From Flavobacteriaceae bacterium (GTDB lineage: Bacteria; Bacteroidota; Bacteroidia; Flavobacteriales; Flavobacteriaceae), in NCBI GenBank assembly GCA_022425945.1, contig JAKMEK010000095.1, forward strand, positions 1 to 51,233: a stretch of DNA of 51,233 nt, in the 5' to 3' direction. Positions 1 to 7,561 of this stretch are shown here, in pieces; the stretch's first letter is position 1; each line of letters opens with the position of its first letter. The notes under the pieces are model-generated. The model ran no database searches, was not told where the DNA came from, and worked only from the letters and a program-made list of their open reading frames with translations. Position numbers and translations under genes: made by a program.

Positions 1-45
1 GTATAGACCCCTAATCTATTCTTACACCATGACCTACGTTTGCCC

Positions 46-118
46 AAAAACCCGTTTTTATTCGGTTTCCACTTGGTGGAAACCACTTTCTGTATTTTCT
101 TTTTTGGAATGGGTTTTT
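46..118. repeat. Nested inverted repeat
   Basis: The outer arms are AAAAACCC (46-53) and GGGTTTTT (111-118). Inside lies a perfect 9-bp hairpin, GGTTTCCAC (64-72) and GTGGAAACC (76-84), with a 3-nt loop. The arms are seen directly. Their role is unknown: an end of a mobile element, a REP-like element or a terminator remnant are all possible. Confidence 0.6.
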
Positions 119-237
119 ATTTACAAAACCGACGCGCTTAAATTTTCTTTTGATCGAATTTATGAGACAGTCCATTCTACAATACAGCCCCATGTGGGAG
201 GTATTGTTGAACAAAATAAATATATAACGGAAATAAA

Positions 238-276
238 CACACCTAAAGGTGTGCATACACCATAGTTGTGGTGCAT
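238..276. repeat. Two adjacent hairpins immediately upstream of the orphan gene
   Basis: CACACCT (238-244) and AGGTGTG (247-253) form a perfect 7-bp inverted repeat around AA. ATACACCA (255-262) and TGGTGCAT (269-276) form a second one with a single mismatch around TAGTTG. They end 12 bp before the ATG at 289. A folded element next to an isolated, AT-rich gene is reminiscent of gene-cassette junctions, but it does not fit the canonical integron attC core sites. Confidence 0.5.
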
Positions 277-288
277 TAACAATAACAA

Positions 289-738
289 ATGAGTGACAAG
301 GGTAATTTTAAAGATGAATTCTACTTTATAAATAAGGAGTCATTTCCAAATGATTTCTTGCCTGTCTATAAAAAGGCAGAAATTCATCCAAAGAGAATCT
401 TCCAAAGTGCAGTTATCCTTCCTTTTCATATACCTATTCAAAGTGGCACTTGTGTTACTATGGTTCTCGATGATAATCTCGCATTTACTTTAGTTTTTGG
501 TGATGTAAATACTACTAACAAATTCACAGCAGGAATTGTAAGAAATGAACCATTCGAGATACCTGTTAGCAGAACCGTTGCTGAATTTAATCTAGTTACA
601 AGTTCAGCAAAATTTCATGAGGAAGAAGGAGAAGAAGATTTTGATTTGATGTCTTACCTATTTGATTTTTATGCAAATGAACCCACAAAATGGTTAGAGC
701 CCATTTCTGAAGAAACATATCTTTCATTAGAGAAATAA
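289..738 (+). CDS. Hypothetical protein (149 aa), orphan
   Basis: I do not recognise this protein. It is soluble and acidic, with no signal peptide or membrane segment. A hydrophobic strand-rich middle (about residues 40-100) is followed by a strongly acidic patch (EEEGEEDFD, about residues 111-119) and an aromatic C-terminal part. The gene is visibly more AT-rich than the neighbouring housekeeping genes and sits alone behind two hairpins, which suggests recent acquisition. Starting at ATG 289 gives the full frame; there is no clear ribosome binding site, as is normal in this phylum. That the frame is coding is likely from its length and composition, but no function can be assigned. Confidence 0.65.
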   Translation: MSDKGNFKDEFYFINKESFPNDFLPVYKKAEIHPKRIFQSAVILPFHIPIQSGTCVTMVLDDNLAFTLVFGDVNTTNKFTAGIVRNEPFEIPVSRTVAEFNLVTSSAKFHEEEGEEDFDLMSYLFDFYANEPTKWLEPISEETYLSLEK

Positions 739-757
739 AAGAACCAAAAAGGGAAAG

Positions 758-1420
758 CTAAGTATTCTGAAACACCCGGCCATACTGCTCCACCCGAAAA
801 TCAATAGTGGTATAACGGGGATCCTGCGCTTTGGCTTCTTTATAGGCGAGCATACTCCCAATAGCTCTATTGGCTGTCCCAGAAGGAGCGGTTAAACTAT
901 GGGTTATTATCGTTCTCCCCGCCCAATTAAATTGATGTTTACGCGGCACCTGATTGTCTATACACTCCAAGGGGATTTTCGCTTTTTTAAGTAGTTGTCG
1001 AAAAAAATACTCTGGGCCATTCTTGCTATTGCCCCCAGTAAAGATTAAGGTATTCACTTTGGGATGTTGTACGAGTATTCCCAGAAGGTCGCGTAATTCG
1101 GGTTGCTGCATGCCAAGGTCAGAGGCGTCGATTTTATCGCGGTAAGCTGCGCCAACAATATCGCAGATCCCAATTTTTTCTCGTTTCAAAAAAGCCTTAC
1201 GTTGTTCTATGGCAAAGTGAGTATTCTCATAGACCAAGTTGAGGTCATACAAACGATCCCATATTTTCCACAACATACCGTTGCTGCTACCATAACAGAA
1301 ATCCAAATCTTGGGTGTTTAACTCCCCAGTAGTGAAACGTGGTGGTGGTAGCGTCCCCACAATCAATCGAGTACTGTCTTCTAAAATGTAAGGAGGATAA
1401 GGATGCGTGTGATGAAACAT
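758..1420 (-). CDS. Uracil-DNA glycosylase family protein
   Basis: This is a UDG-superfamily protein, probably a DNA base-excision glycosylase of the mismatch/uracil type. Near the N-terminus stands IVGTLPPPRF, in the place of the superfamily's water-activating motif, followed by FCYGSSNGMLW. Near the C-terminus HSLTAPSGTANRAIG matches the leucine-loop region, and LIFTGGNSKNGPEYFF lies between them. The frame can be extended to a TTG at 1462, but ATG 1420 gives the usual beginning (MFHHTHPYPP) and 220 residues. The substrate is not known from sequence; many flavobacterial homologues are simply called UDG-family. The fold assignment is firm, the exact base specificity is not. Confidence 0.8.
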   Translation of the reverse strand: MFHHTHPYPPYILEDSTRLIVGTLPPPRFTTGELNTQDLDFCYGSSNGMLWKIWDRLYDLNLVYENTHFAIEQRKAFLKREKIGICDIVGAAYRDKIDASDLGMQQPELRDLLGILVQHPKVNTLIFTGGNSKNGPEYFFRQLLKKAKIPLECIDNQVPRKHQFNWAGRTIITHSLTAPSGTANRAIGSMLAYKEAKAQDPRYTTIDFRVEQYGRVFQNT

Positions 1421-1473
1421 TTGGTGGTCTGTATAAAAACGATTAAGTTTAGGTCCAACCAAATCTACTACTT

Positions 1474-1584
1474 ATGGGCAAAGGAGACAAAAAAACGCGT
1501 CGCGGAAAAATCAACAAAGGAACCTATGGCGTGCGCCGCAAGACCAAACGTAACGAACGGAAAGAAGCAGTAAAGAAAGCCTAG
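1474..1584 (+). CDS. 30S ribosomal protein THX
   Basis: This is a 36-codon gene whose product begins MGKGDKKTRRGKI and continues with GTYGVRRK. That is the pattern of the small, very basic Thx protein, which sits in a cavity at the top of the 30S head and stabilises rRNA there. About half of the residues are Lys or Arg, and the length is normal for the family in Bacteroidota. Its stop codon lies in CTAG (1581-1584), a palindrome that also supplies the stop of the convergent yaaA gene, so the two genes overlap by 4 bp. It starts 53 bp from the UDG-family start and is divergent from it. Confidence 0.9.
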   Translation: MGKGDKKTRRGKINKGTYGVRRKTKRNERKEAVKKA

Positions 1585-2342
1585 CGAATAAAGACCGGCT
1601 GATTTTCGTGTGCTGTATGGGTTTCGCTGTATTGGTAACCATCGCTAGAAAAACCTTTGATATCGTCTAGGTTTTTACAGTTGTGGTCTAAAACATAGCG
1701 CACCATCATGCCACGAGCTTTCTTGGCAAAGAAGGATATCATTTTGAGTTTCCCGTCTTTAAAATCCTTGAACTGTGGGGTAATCACCTCAGTTTTTAGG
1801 GCTTTGGTATCTACGGCGGCGAAATACTCGTTACTGGCTAAGTTTAAAAAGGTTTCCTCTTTGGTCAATTCTTCATTCAGGCTTTGGGTCACTTTATCCT
1901 TCCAAAAGGCAGGCAAGTTTTTCTTTACCCCCACCGGAAACTTGGTGCCCATTTCTAGGCGGTAAGGCTGAATTAAATCGAGGGGTTTTAGGAGGCCATA
2001 GAGACCAGAGAGTATGCGCAATTGATCTTGCAGCTGCGGAATTTTTTCAGCCGGAATGCTGTAGGCATCCATGCCCGTGTACACATCCCCATCAAAAGCA
2101 TAGATCGCAGGACGGGCATTGTCTGCAGTGAAGGGCAGTTGAAAATCTTGGTTGCGTTGCCAGTTGAGCGTAGAGAGGTTTTCTGAAATCCCCATGAGTT
2201 TTCCAATGGACTTGACCGACTTCTTCTTCAATAGCTTATTGATGCGTTCCGCTTCGGTTAAAAAACGAGCATCGGTATGTTCTGTGGTGGGAAGTGCACT
2301 GTCAAAATTAAGTGACTTTGCAGGAGAAATAATCATTTTCAT
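1581..2342 (-). CDS. yaaA: Peroxide stress protein YaaA (DUF328/UPF0246)
   Basis: YaaA lowers intracellular free iron and limits DNA damage during peroxide stress in E. coli. The product has the family N-terminus (MIISPAKSLNF), the central GDVYTGMDA and LSGLYGLLKPLDLIQPYRLEMG blocks, LNLASNEYF and the C-terminal KKARGMM motif. At 253 residues the length is normal. Met1 at 2342 and Met3 are both usable starts. The gene is monocistronic, with its own promoter upstream, and ends on a stop shared with the THX gene. The family call is firm; the peroxide role is transferred from E. coli. Confidence 0.93.
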   Translation of the reverse strand: MKMIISPAKSLNFDSALPTTEHTDARFLTEAERINKLLKKKSVKSIGKLMGISENLSTLNWQRNQDFQLPFTADNARPAIYAFDGDVYTGMDAYSIPAEKIPQLQDQLRILSGLYGLLKPLDLIQPYRLEMGTKFPVGVKKNLPAFWKDKVTQSLNEELTKEETFLNLASNEYFAAVDTKALKTEVITPQFKDFKDGKLKMISFFAKKARGMMVRYVLDHNCKNLDDIKGFSSDGYQYSETHTAHENQPVFIR

Positions 2343-2358
2343 GGCGCAGCATTTTACC

Positions 2359-2390
2359 CAAAAATAAGTGGCTTTTTACAATTCCCCAAA
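2359..2390 (-). promoter_or_regulatory. Predicted yaaA promoter
   Basis: On the minus strand TTTG (2387-2390), 20 nt and TATTTTTG (2359-2366) match the Bacteroidetes -33/-7 pattern (TTTG, about 19 nt, TAnnTTTG). The -7 box ends 16 bp before the yaaA start codon. Confidence 0.55.
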
Positions 2391-2420
2391 GCAAAGGGAT
2401 AGCAATCTTTGATGCTTCTA

Positions 2421-3458
2421 TTACAACTGCTTATGTTGGGCGTAATTACGCCACTTGACCAAGACGGCTTGCAGGTCAGCTGGAATTTCTGAATCGAACT
2501 GCATCCACTCCCCTGTTTTGGGATGTTCAAAACCAAGGGTTTTGGCATGCAAGGCCTGTCGTGGAATTAGCTTGAAACAATTTTCTACAAACTGCTTGTA
2601 CTTGCTAAACGAAATTCCTTTTAAAATCGAATCCCCGCCATAGCGTTCATCATTGAATAAGGTATGTCCAATGTGCTTCATATGCGCACGGATTTGATGG
2701 GTACGTCCAGTTTCCAATTGACATTCGACCAAAGTAACATATCCCAATCGTTCGAGCACCTTGTAGTGGGTCACCGCATGCTTCCCTGTCTCCCCTTCAG
2801 GGTAAACAAGCATTTGCAAACGGTTCTTAGGGTGACGACCTATATGGCCTTCTACTGTTCCTGCCTCATCGGCAACATTGCCCCAAACCAAGGCCAAGTA
2901 TTTTCGCTCAGATGTTTTATCAAAAAATTGTTTGGACAGATGCGTCAAGGCTTCTTCGGTCTTGGCAATCACCAAGAGGCCACTAGTGTCTTTGTCAATG
3001 CGATGCACCAATCCGGGACGCTGCTGTTCATTTTGCGGTAAATTGTCAAAATGAAACAACAGGGCATTGATAAGGGTACCGGAATAATTTCCATGCCCAG
3101 GATGTACCACCATGCCAGCTGCCTTGTTGACTACTACCACAGTATCGTCCTCATAGACCACCTCTAGCGGTAAGTCTTCTGGCACCAATAGATTTTCGTA
3201 GGGAGGATGACCAAACATGACGCGCACCACATTACCCCCTTTGACTTTATAATTCGATTTTACAGCCACGTCGTCAACAAAGATATTCCCATCTTTTGCC
3301 GCTTGCTGAATTTTTGTTCGTGTCGCATTTTCGATGCGGTTCATCAAATATTTATCGACCCGTAAAGGCTCTTGCCCCTTGTCGGCTGTAAAAGAAAAGT
3401 GCTCGTGTAATACGGTTGTTTCTTGGAATTCTTCTTCTAGTGAATTATCATTTTCCAT
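2421..3458 (-). CDS. rluD: RluA-family 23S rRNA pseudouridine synthase (RluD-like)
   Basis: This enzyme isomerises uridine to pseudouridine in large-subunit rRNA. An S4-like RNA-binding domain (about residues 32-80, LRVDKYLMNR) precedes the catalytic domain. The signature GLVHRIDKDTSG (residues 149-160) holds the catalytic Asp155, and LETGRTHQIRAHM is the second conserved RluA-family block. The length of 345 residues fits RluD. The start overlaps the end of the PASTA gene by 11 bp, so the two are probably co-transcribed and coupled. Target positions (1911/1915/1917 in E. coli) are inferred only from similarity. Confidence 0.9.
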   Translation of the reverse strand: MENDNSLEEEFQETTVLHEHFSFTADKGQEPLRVDKYLMNRIENATRTKIQQAAKDGNIFVDDVAVKSNYKVKGGNVVRVMFGHPPYENLLVPEDLPLEVVYEDDTVVVVNKAAGMVVHPGHGNYSGTLINALLFHFDNLPQNEQQRPGLVHRIDKDTSGLLVIAKTEEALTHLSKQFFDKTSERKYLALVWGNVADEAGTVEGHIGRHPKNRLQMLVYPEGETGKHAVTHYKVLERLGYVTLVECQLETGRTHQIRAHMKHIGHTLFNDERYGGDSILKGISFSKYKQFVENCFKLIPRQALHAKTLGFEHPKTGEWMQFDSEIPADLQAVLVKWRNYAQHKQL

Positions 3459-3996
3459 TTCCTAAGACTAAGTCTATTTTAGATGTTTTGGGTAAGATCA
3501 CCCCAGGTGCTATTTTTTTTCCTTCATACCGTATTTCCAAGACCATGTCTTTTCCGATATTGTCACGATAGGTGATTTCTCCAAGTTCGAAGCCAACAGC
3601 TGTCAAGCGTGTTTCAGCATTCCGTTTGGTGATTTGAATCACATCAGGAACTTTTAATTTTCGAAATCCCGAGGGATTCAAGGTAAAGTATATTTTTCGT
3701 CCGCGTTTCACCTCAGATCCTGCTTTGGGAAGCTGTTCTATGACGGCATAAGGCGGATAATTTGGGTTGAATTTGGCAGAATCTAAGACTTCATAGCGCA
3801 ATTCATAACGCTCAAAAATAGAAGGAATTTCTTCCAATGACAAGGTCTCAACGTCTGGCACAGTAACGTGTTGGTTGTTCTGTGTTGCCGCGCTCAATCC
3901 GTAATACACTCCTATCAAAACAAGACAGCTAACTACAAAAGCATAGCACAATTGTCTAAGGAATGATTTACTAAAAAGAAAACGTAAGAAATTCAT
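3448..3996 (-). CDS. PASTA domain-containing membrane protein
   Basis: A short cytoplasmic N-terminus and one membrane segment (about residues 14-36) are followed by two PASTA domains (about 41-112 and 115-180), each opening with VPDV or a similar motif and carrying the G-x-x-V spacing. PASTA domains bind peptidoglycan or muropeptides, usually in Ser/Thr kinases or PBPs. Here they stand alone, with no kinase or transpeptidase attached, as often in Bacteroidota. The gene is upstream of and overlaps rluD, and is divergent from ddl, a cell-wall gene, which fits an envelope role. The exact ligand is unknown. Confidence 0.85.
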   Translation of the reverse strand: MNFLRFLFSKSFLRQLCYAFVVSCLVLIGVYYGLSAATQNNQHVTVPDVETLSLEEIPSIFERYELRYEVLDSAKFNPNYPPYAVIEQLPKAGSEVKRGRKIYFTLNPSGFRKLKVPDVIQITKRNAETRLTAVGFELGEITYRDNIGKDMVLEIRYEGKKIAPGVILPKTSKIDLVLGNGK

Positions 3997-4087
3997 GGCA
4001 TTTAATTCTTGGGTAAAGATAAGAAACCCATTGCGAATGATGCGAGGAAACTGTTGTCCATTCCAAAACGATTAGTAATTTTACGTT

Positions 4088-5071
4088 ATGAGAAAAATTA
4101 TTGGCGTCGCAAGTGGTGGATTTACATCAGAACGAGAAATTTCGAAAAAGAGTGGTCAGGTAGTATTCAACTGCCTCTTGGATGGGCCCTATGAATGCTA
4201 TCAAATTGATTTAGCCAAAGACCAATGGACCGTTGAAGATGCTGCAGGAAACACCTATTCACTTCAAAAGGGCAACTTTGGTTTTACCATCAATGGACAA
4301 GAAAAGCAATTCGACTGTATTGTCAATATGATCCATGGCGCTCCAGGAGAAAACGGACAGTTTGCGGGCTATCTCGAAATGCTCGACATTGCCCACACCA
4401 GTTGTCCAAGCGAAGTAGCCGCCTTGACCTACAACAAGCGAGATTGCCTTGCAGTTGCAGCAGCCATGGGAATTCCTACTGCAAATCGCTACACCCTCAA
4501 TCAAGGAGAAACCATTTCGCTCGATGCCATCGAAGAGAAGGTAGGCTTTCCTTGTTTTGTCAAAGCCAATCGAGCCGGAAGTAGCTTTGGAGTGTATAAA
4601 GTTTATGATAAAAATGAGCTCCAACCCGCCATTGAAAAAGCCTTTAAAGAAGACCACCAACTCCTCATAGAAACTGCTTTGCAGGGAAAAGAAATTACGG
4701 TAGGTGTTTTGGAATGGGAAAATGAAGTAAAGGTTTTGCCCATCACAGAAATCATCAGCGAAAATGATTTTTTCGACTATCAGGCCAAATACGAAGGTAA
4801 GTCAACAGAAATCACCCCCGCGCAATTACCTACCGAATGGGAAGCAAGCGCAAAAAAAATGGCAAAGCAACTCTATAGCCAAATGGGACTCAAGGGCATT
4901 AGTCGTTCAGAATTCATTTTCCAAGACGGTGTTCCGCATTTACTCGAAATAAATACCATCCCAGGAATGACCTTGCAAAGCATCATTCCACAACAAGCAG
5001 AGGCCGCCGGAATACCCCTACTCCAACTCCTCTCTGGGGTAATTGAAACCAGCTTAGCAAAAAAAGCGTAA
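4088..5071 (+). CDS. ddl: D-alanine--D-alanine ligase
   Basis: Ddl joins two D-alanines with ATP to give the dipeptide that ends the peptidoglycan stem peptide. It has an N-terminal GGFTSEREIS motif (substrate-binding loop) and an ATP-grasp domain with VKANRAGSSFGVYKV and the metal-binding end HLLEINTIPGMT. The length of 327 residues is normal. It begins 91 bp from the divergent PASTA gene, and coaD follows after 9 bp, so the two probably form one transcript. The -7 candidate just before the start (TAATTTTA) is a weak match to the usual promoter. Confidence 0.95.
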   Translation: MRKIIGVASGGFTSEREISKKSGQVVFNCLLDGPYECYQIDLAKDQWTVEDAAGNTYSLQKGNFGFTINGQEKQFDCIVNMIHGAPGENGQFAGYLEMLDIAHTSCPSEVAALTYNKRDCLAVAAAMGIPTANRYTLNQGETISLDAIEEKVGFPCFVKANRAGSSFGVYKVYDKNELQPAIEKAFKEDHQLLIETALQGKEITVGVLEWENEVKVLPITEIISENDFFDYQAKYEGKSTEITPAQLPTEWEASAKKMAKQLYSQMGLKGISRSEFIFQDGVPHLLEINTIPGMTLQSIIPQQAEAAGIPLLQLLSGVIETSLAKKA

Positions 5072-5080
5072 TTTTATTCT

Positions 5081-5533
5081 ATGAGACGTGCAATTTTTCC
5101 CGGTTCTTTTGACCCCATCACCATGGGGCATGTAGACATCATCAAACGCTCCTTGCCTTTGTTTGACGAATTAGTCATTGCCATAGGTGTGAATTCCACC
5201 AAGAAGTACATGTTTTCACTCGAACAACGAAAAGCCTTTATCGAAGCTAGCTTTGCTGATGAGCCTAAAATAAAAGTAGACACCTATTCAGGTTTAACCG
5301 TTGATTACTGCCAGTCGATCGATGCTAACTTTATCTTAAGGGGACTGCGAAACCCGGCTGATTTTGAATTCGAAAAAACCATCACTCAGGTAAACAGACG
5401 TTTATCTAGTATTGAAACGGTTTTTCTACTGACGTCCTCAGAAACTTCTTTTATCAGCAGTAGTATAGTTCGCGAAGTTATTCAATTTGGAGGAGACTAC
5501 AGTTCAATGGTCCCCAGTGCAGTAAAGCTATAA
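5081..5533 (+). CDS. coaD: Phosphopantetheine adenylyltransferase
   Basis: CoaD transfers AMP from ATP to 4'-phosphopantetheine, the penultimate step of coenzyme A synthesis. The nucleotidyltransferase motif is T14-M-G-H17 inside GSFDPITMGH, FILRGLRNPADFE is the substrate-binding helix, and ISSSIVRE is the C-terminal signature. The length of 150 residues is typical. It follows ddl by 9 bp. Its 3' end overlaps the convergent Nudix gene by 6 bp (5528-5533), so there is no room for a terminator between them. Confidence 0.95.
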   Translation: MRRAIFPGSFDPITMGHVDIIKRSLPLFDELVIAIGVNSTKKYMFSLEQRKAFIEASFADEPKIKVDTYSGLTVDYCQSIDANFILRGLRNPADFEFEKTITQVNRRLSSIETVFLLTSSETSFISSSIVREVIQFGGDYSSMVPSAVKL

Positions 5534-6130
5534 ATCGGCTTTCTCCCAGAGTAATTTAATGTTTGCATAGGCATTCTCAAACAATGCTGGCACCTCTTCT
5601 TTTGCTTTCCACATTGCCTTTTGAATTCCTTCATTTGCTTGTGGAACCAAATCACCAGAAAAGCTGGTTTCCATCGCATACCAATACGTTTTCTTTAATC
5701 GATATTTCCCATTGCGATTAAACACATGAAAGGTGGCTATCAAAGGCTTAAGGACTGCTAAATTCATTACACCCGTTTCTTCTTCCACCTCACGAATGGC
5801 TGCAGCACGAACAGCTTCCCCCTTTTCGATTCGGCCTTTGGGTAAATCCCATTTATCATTTCGATAAATGAATAAGTATTTTTTGGAGTCAGTGTGTTGA
5901 ACAATACCCCCTGCTGCTTCAATGATTTTGAACAAAGCTAAAAACAGTTCCCATAAGCGCTCTTCTTTGGGGTGATAGAGATATAACATCTTTACTTTTT
6001 TGGATTTCAAGGCAGCAACTATATTTTTTTTGGAAGTGAATTTCACAAAAAAGAGGGGCGCCTCTTCGGTTTGTGTCTCAAATGATATCGTTAATATAAT
6101 TGGTTTCTGATTGAAAAATACTTTATACAT
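5528..6130 (-). CDS. Nudix hydrolase
   Basis: A Nudix-fold pyrophosphohydrolase acting on an unknown nucleoside-diphosphate-linked substrate. A complete Nudix box runs from G99 to V121 (GRIEKGEA, then REVEEETGV), with all metal-binding glutamates in place. The first about 70 residues form an extra N-terminal domain found in Bacteroidota homologues next to pyrE. The frame continues upstream to 6175, but that would run into pyrE; ATG 6130 (MYKVFFNQKP) is the likely start, giving 200 residues. It is divergent from pyrE with only 6 bp between start codons, an arrangement I recall as common in this family. Confidence 0.87.
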   Translation of the reverse strand: MYKVFFNQKPIILTISFETQTEEAPLFFVKFTSKKNIVAALKSKKVKMLYLYHPKEERLWELFLALFKIIEAAGGIVQHTDSKKYLFIYRNDKWDLPKGRIEKGEAVRAAAIREVEEETGVMNLAVLKPLIATFHVFNRNGKYRLKKTYWYAMETSFSGDLVPQANEGIQKAMWKAKEEVPALFENAYANIKLLWEKADL

Positions 6131-6137
6131 TTGTATA
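6124..6137. promoter_or_regulatory. Palindrome with -7 box between the Nudix and pyrE start codons
   Basis: TATACATTTGTATA is an inverted repeat (6-bp arms TATACA/TGTATA around TT) spanning the gap between the two divergent start codons. On the plus strand it contains TACATTTG (6126-6133), a perfect TAnnTTTG -7 box, with a possible -33 TTGG at 6100-6103. If used, transcription would begin at or just after the pyrE ATG (6137), implying a leaderless mRNA or an alternative promoter further upstream. Confidence 0.4.
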
Positions 6138-6778
6138 TGATTTATAGTAAACAAACGGCAGCAGCTACGGCGCAATTTCTCTTACAAATTAATGCAATAA
6201 AATTGAATCCTGAAAACCCTTTTATTTGGGCAAGTGGATGGAAATCTCCAATATATTGTGATAACCGCCTAGCGCTTTCATATCCTGAAGTACGGGAATT
6301 TTTAGCAACTAACTTAGCTGAACAGGTAGAAAAATTATACGGTACAGCCGTTACCATCGCTGGGGTAGCTACGGGTGCCATTGGCATTGGAATGTTAGTC
6401 GCCCAAAAACTCGATGTTCCTTTTGTTTATGTGCGTCCTGAACCAAAAAAACACGGTCGAAAAAATCAAATGGAAGGCCATGCACCAGAAGGAAAGCCCA
6501 TCGTTGTGATAGAAGACTTGATCAGTACAGGTAAAAGTAGCCTCAACGCTGTCAAGGCACTAAAAGAAGAAGGTTTAGAGGTTTTGGGAATGTTGGCTTT
6601 GTTTTCCTATTGCTTTGCGGTTGCGGAAGAAAACTTTAAATCTAATGATGTTGTTTTACACACCCTGAGTGACTATGATCACCTCTTGCTTCATGCAAAA
6701 GAAGAGGATGCAATTAGTGAAGCACAATTAAAAACACTTTCTGGCTGGCGCGTAGATCCGGCGAACTGGACCCCTTAA
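6137..6778 (+). CDS. pyrE: Orotate phosphoribosyltransferase
   Basis: PyrE joins orotate and PRPP to give orotidine monophosphate, the fifth step of pyrimidine synthesis. The PRPP motif VVIEDLISTGKSS is at residues 123-135, with the substrate region FIWASGWKSPIYCDNR near residues 29-44 and the flexible-loop lysines KKHGRK near 104-109. The length of 213 residues is normal. A TTG at 6131 would add two residues; ATG 6137 (MIYSKQTA) matches relatives better. The stop lies in TTAA (6775-6778), which is shared with the stop of the convergent birA. Confidence 0.95.
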   Translation: MIYSKQTAAATAQFLLQINAIKLNPENPFIWASGWKSPIYCDNRLALSYPEVREFLATNLAEQVEKLYGTAVTIAGVATGAIGIGMLVAQKLDVPFVYVRPEPKKHGRKNQMEGHAPEGKPIVVIEDLISTGKSSLNAVKALKEEGLEVLGMLALFSYCFAVAEENFKSNDVVLHTLSDYDHLLLHAKEEDAISEAQLKTLSGWRVDPANWTP

Positions 6779-7506
6779 TACACCCATTCAATTTCTTTCA
6801 GCTGGTGCTTCGAGTGTATCCCATTTGTATCGATTAACACCAAGTATCCTTCTTGGTTTACCCCTACTACGCTTGCATTGAATTCTTTACCATGCTTACG
6901 GAAAAGACGGGATTCATTGCGACCAAAAAGCCTTGCATTGTATTTTTCGAGTACCACTGCATAGCTTTCATTTTGGTTCAGCAGTCGTTCAATTTCTTGC
7001 AAGAGGGTATCGAGTACCTCTTTTACCTTAAACTGAACACCCGAACACAGTCGCATAGAACTGGCACGAGGAAAAGTCGAAAAATCTTCTTGGTTGACAT
7101 TTAGACCAATGCCGACAATAGATCCCTGCAATTGAGTTCCGCGATAAAGATTTTCAATTAAAACACCGCACAATTTTCTGTTCTCTGACAAAATGTCGTT
7201 TGGCCACTTAATAGTGACAGTAGGAATGGCAAAGTAATTTAGGGTATTTCTAATCGCCAAAGCAACCAAACAATTGAGGTGAAATGAAGAGCCTAAAGCG
7301 AGCTTATCATGCGCTACAAAAAAAGAAAATGTGAGGTTTTTGTTTGGCTCAACCACCCATTGGGCTGCTCGTTGTCCTTTCCCTTGTGTCTGATGAAGCG
7401 CCCACAAAACATCCCCATGCTGCAGCAGCCCTTGTTGGTAGCTTTCTTTGAGGGCTACATTGGTTGAACCAATGGCATCAATTTTGTTTATTTGGAAATA
7501 TGACAT
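6775..7506 (-). CDS. birA: Biotin--[acetyl-CoA-carboxylase] ligase
   Basis: BirA activates biotin with ATP and attaches it to the carrier lysine of acetyl-CoA carboxylase. The catalytic core shows IGSTNVALK, the biotin-binding loop QGKGQRAAQW, LTFSFF, IKWPNDIL, and LCGVLIE followed by VGIGLNVNQ. No N-terminal helix-turn-helix is present, so this is a monofunctional ligase, not a repressor. The frame extends to 7674, but ATG 7506 (MSYFQINKI) gives the normal 243 residues and does not run into rsfS. It is divergent from rsfS and convergent with pyrE, sharing a stop palindrome. Confidence 0.9.
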   Translation of the reverse strand: MSYFQINKIDAIGSTNVALKESYQQGLLQHGDVLWALHQTQGKGQRAAQWVVEPNKNLTFSFFVAHDKLALGSSFHLNCLVALAIRNTLNYFAIPTVTIKWPNDILSENRKLCGVLIENLYRGTQLQGSIVGIGLNVNQEDFSTFPRASSMRLCSGVQFKVKEVLDTLLQEIERLLNQNESYAVVLEKYNARLFGRNESRLFRKHGKEFNASVVGVNQEGYLVLIDTNGIHSKHQLKEIEWVY

Positions 7507-7509
7507 AAG

Positions 7510-7543
7510 TTGCTGTATTGTCGCCAATAAAGTAATAAATTTG
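7510..7543 (+). promoter_or_regulatory. Predicted rsfS-ftsH promoter
   Basis: TTG (7510-7512), 23 nt and TAAATTTG (7536-7543) fit the Bacteroidetes promoter pattern. The -7 box ends 18 bp before the rsfS ATG and lies in the 55-bp gap between the divergent birA and rsfS starts. Confidence 0.55.
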
Positions 7544-7561
7544 CAGAAACAAACTAGATTA

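Larger units (their letters stand above)
1..288. other. Left-edge region with no convincing gene, rich in inverted repeats
   Basis: Short open frames exist on both strands, but none has recognisable content or a plausible start. The stretch holds a nested inverted repeat (46-118), the sequence GAGACAGTCC at 164-173, which resembles the terminal repeats of some insertion sequences, and two small hairpins (238-253 and 255-276) directly before the gene at 289. A decayed mobile element end or a cassette-like junction would explain this, but neither is proven. Confidence 0.4.

Noticed and set aside
29-265. 78-codon open frame on the plus strand and an 81-codon frame on the minus strand in the left edge
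   Set aside because: They occupy the same inverted-repeat region, have no recognisable content and no promoter or start context; more likely chance frames in a non-coding or relic stretch.
238-276. Integron attC site
   Set aside because: The hairpins suggest it, but the core sites (RYYYAAC and GTTRRRY) are not met and no integrase is seen.
6131-6136. TTG start for pyrE
   Set aside because: It would add only two residues and abut the Nudix start codon; the ATG at 6137 fits the family N-terminus.
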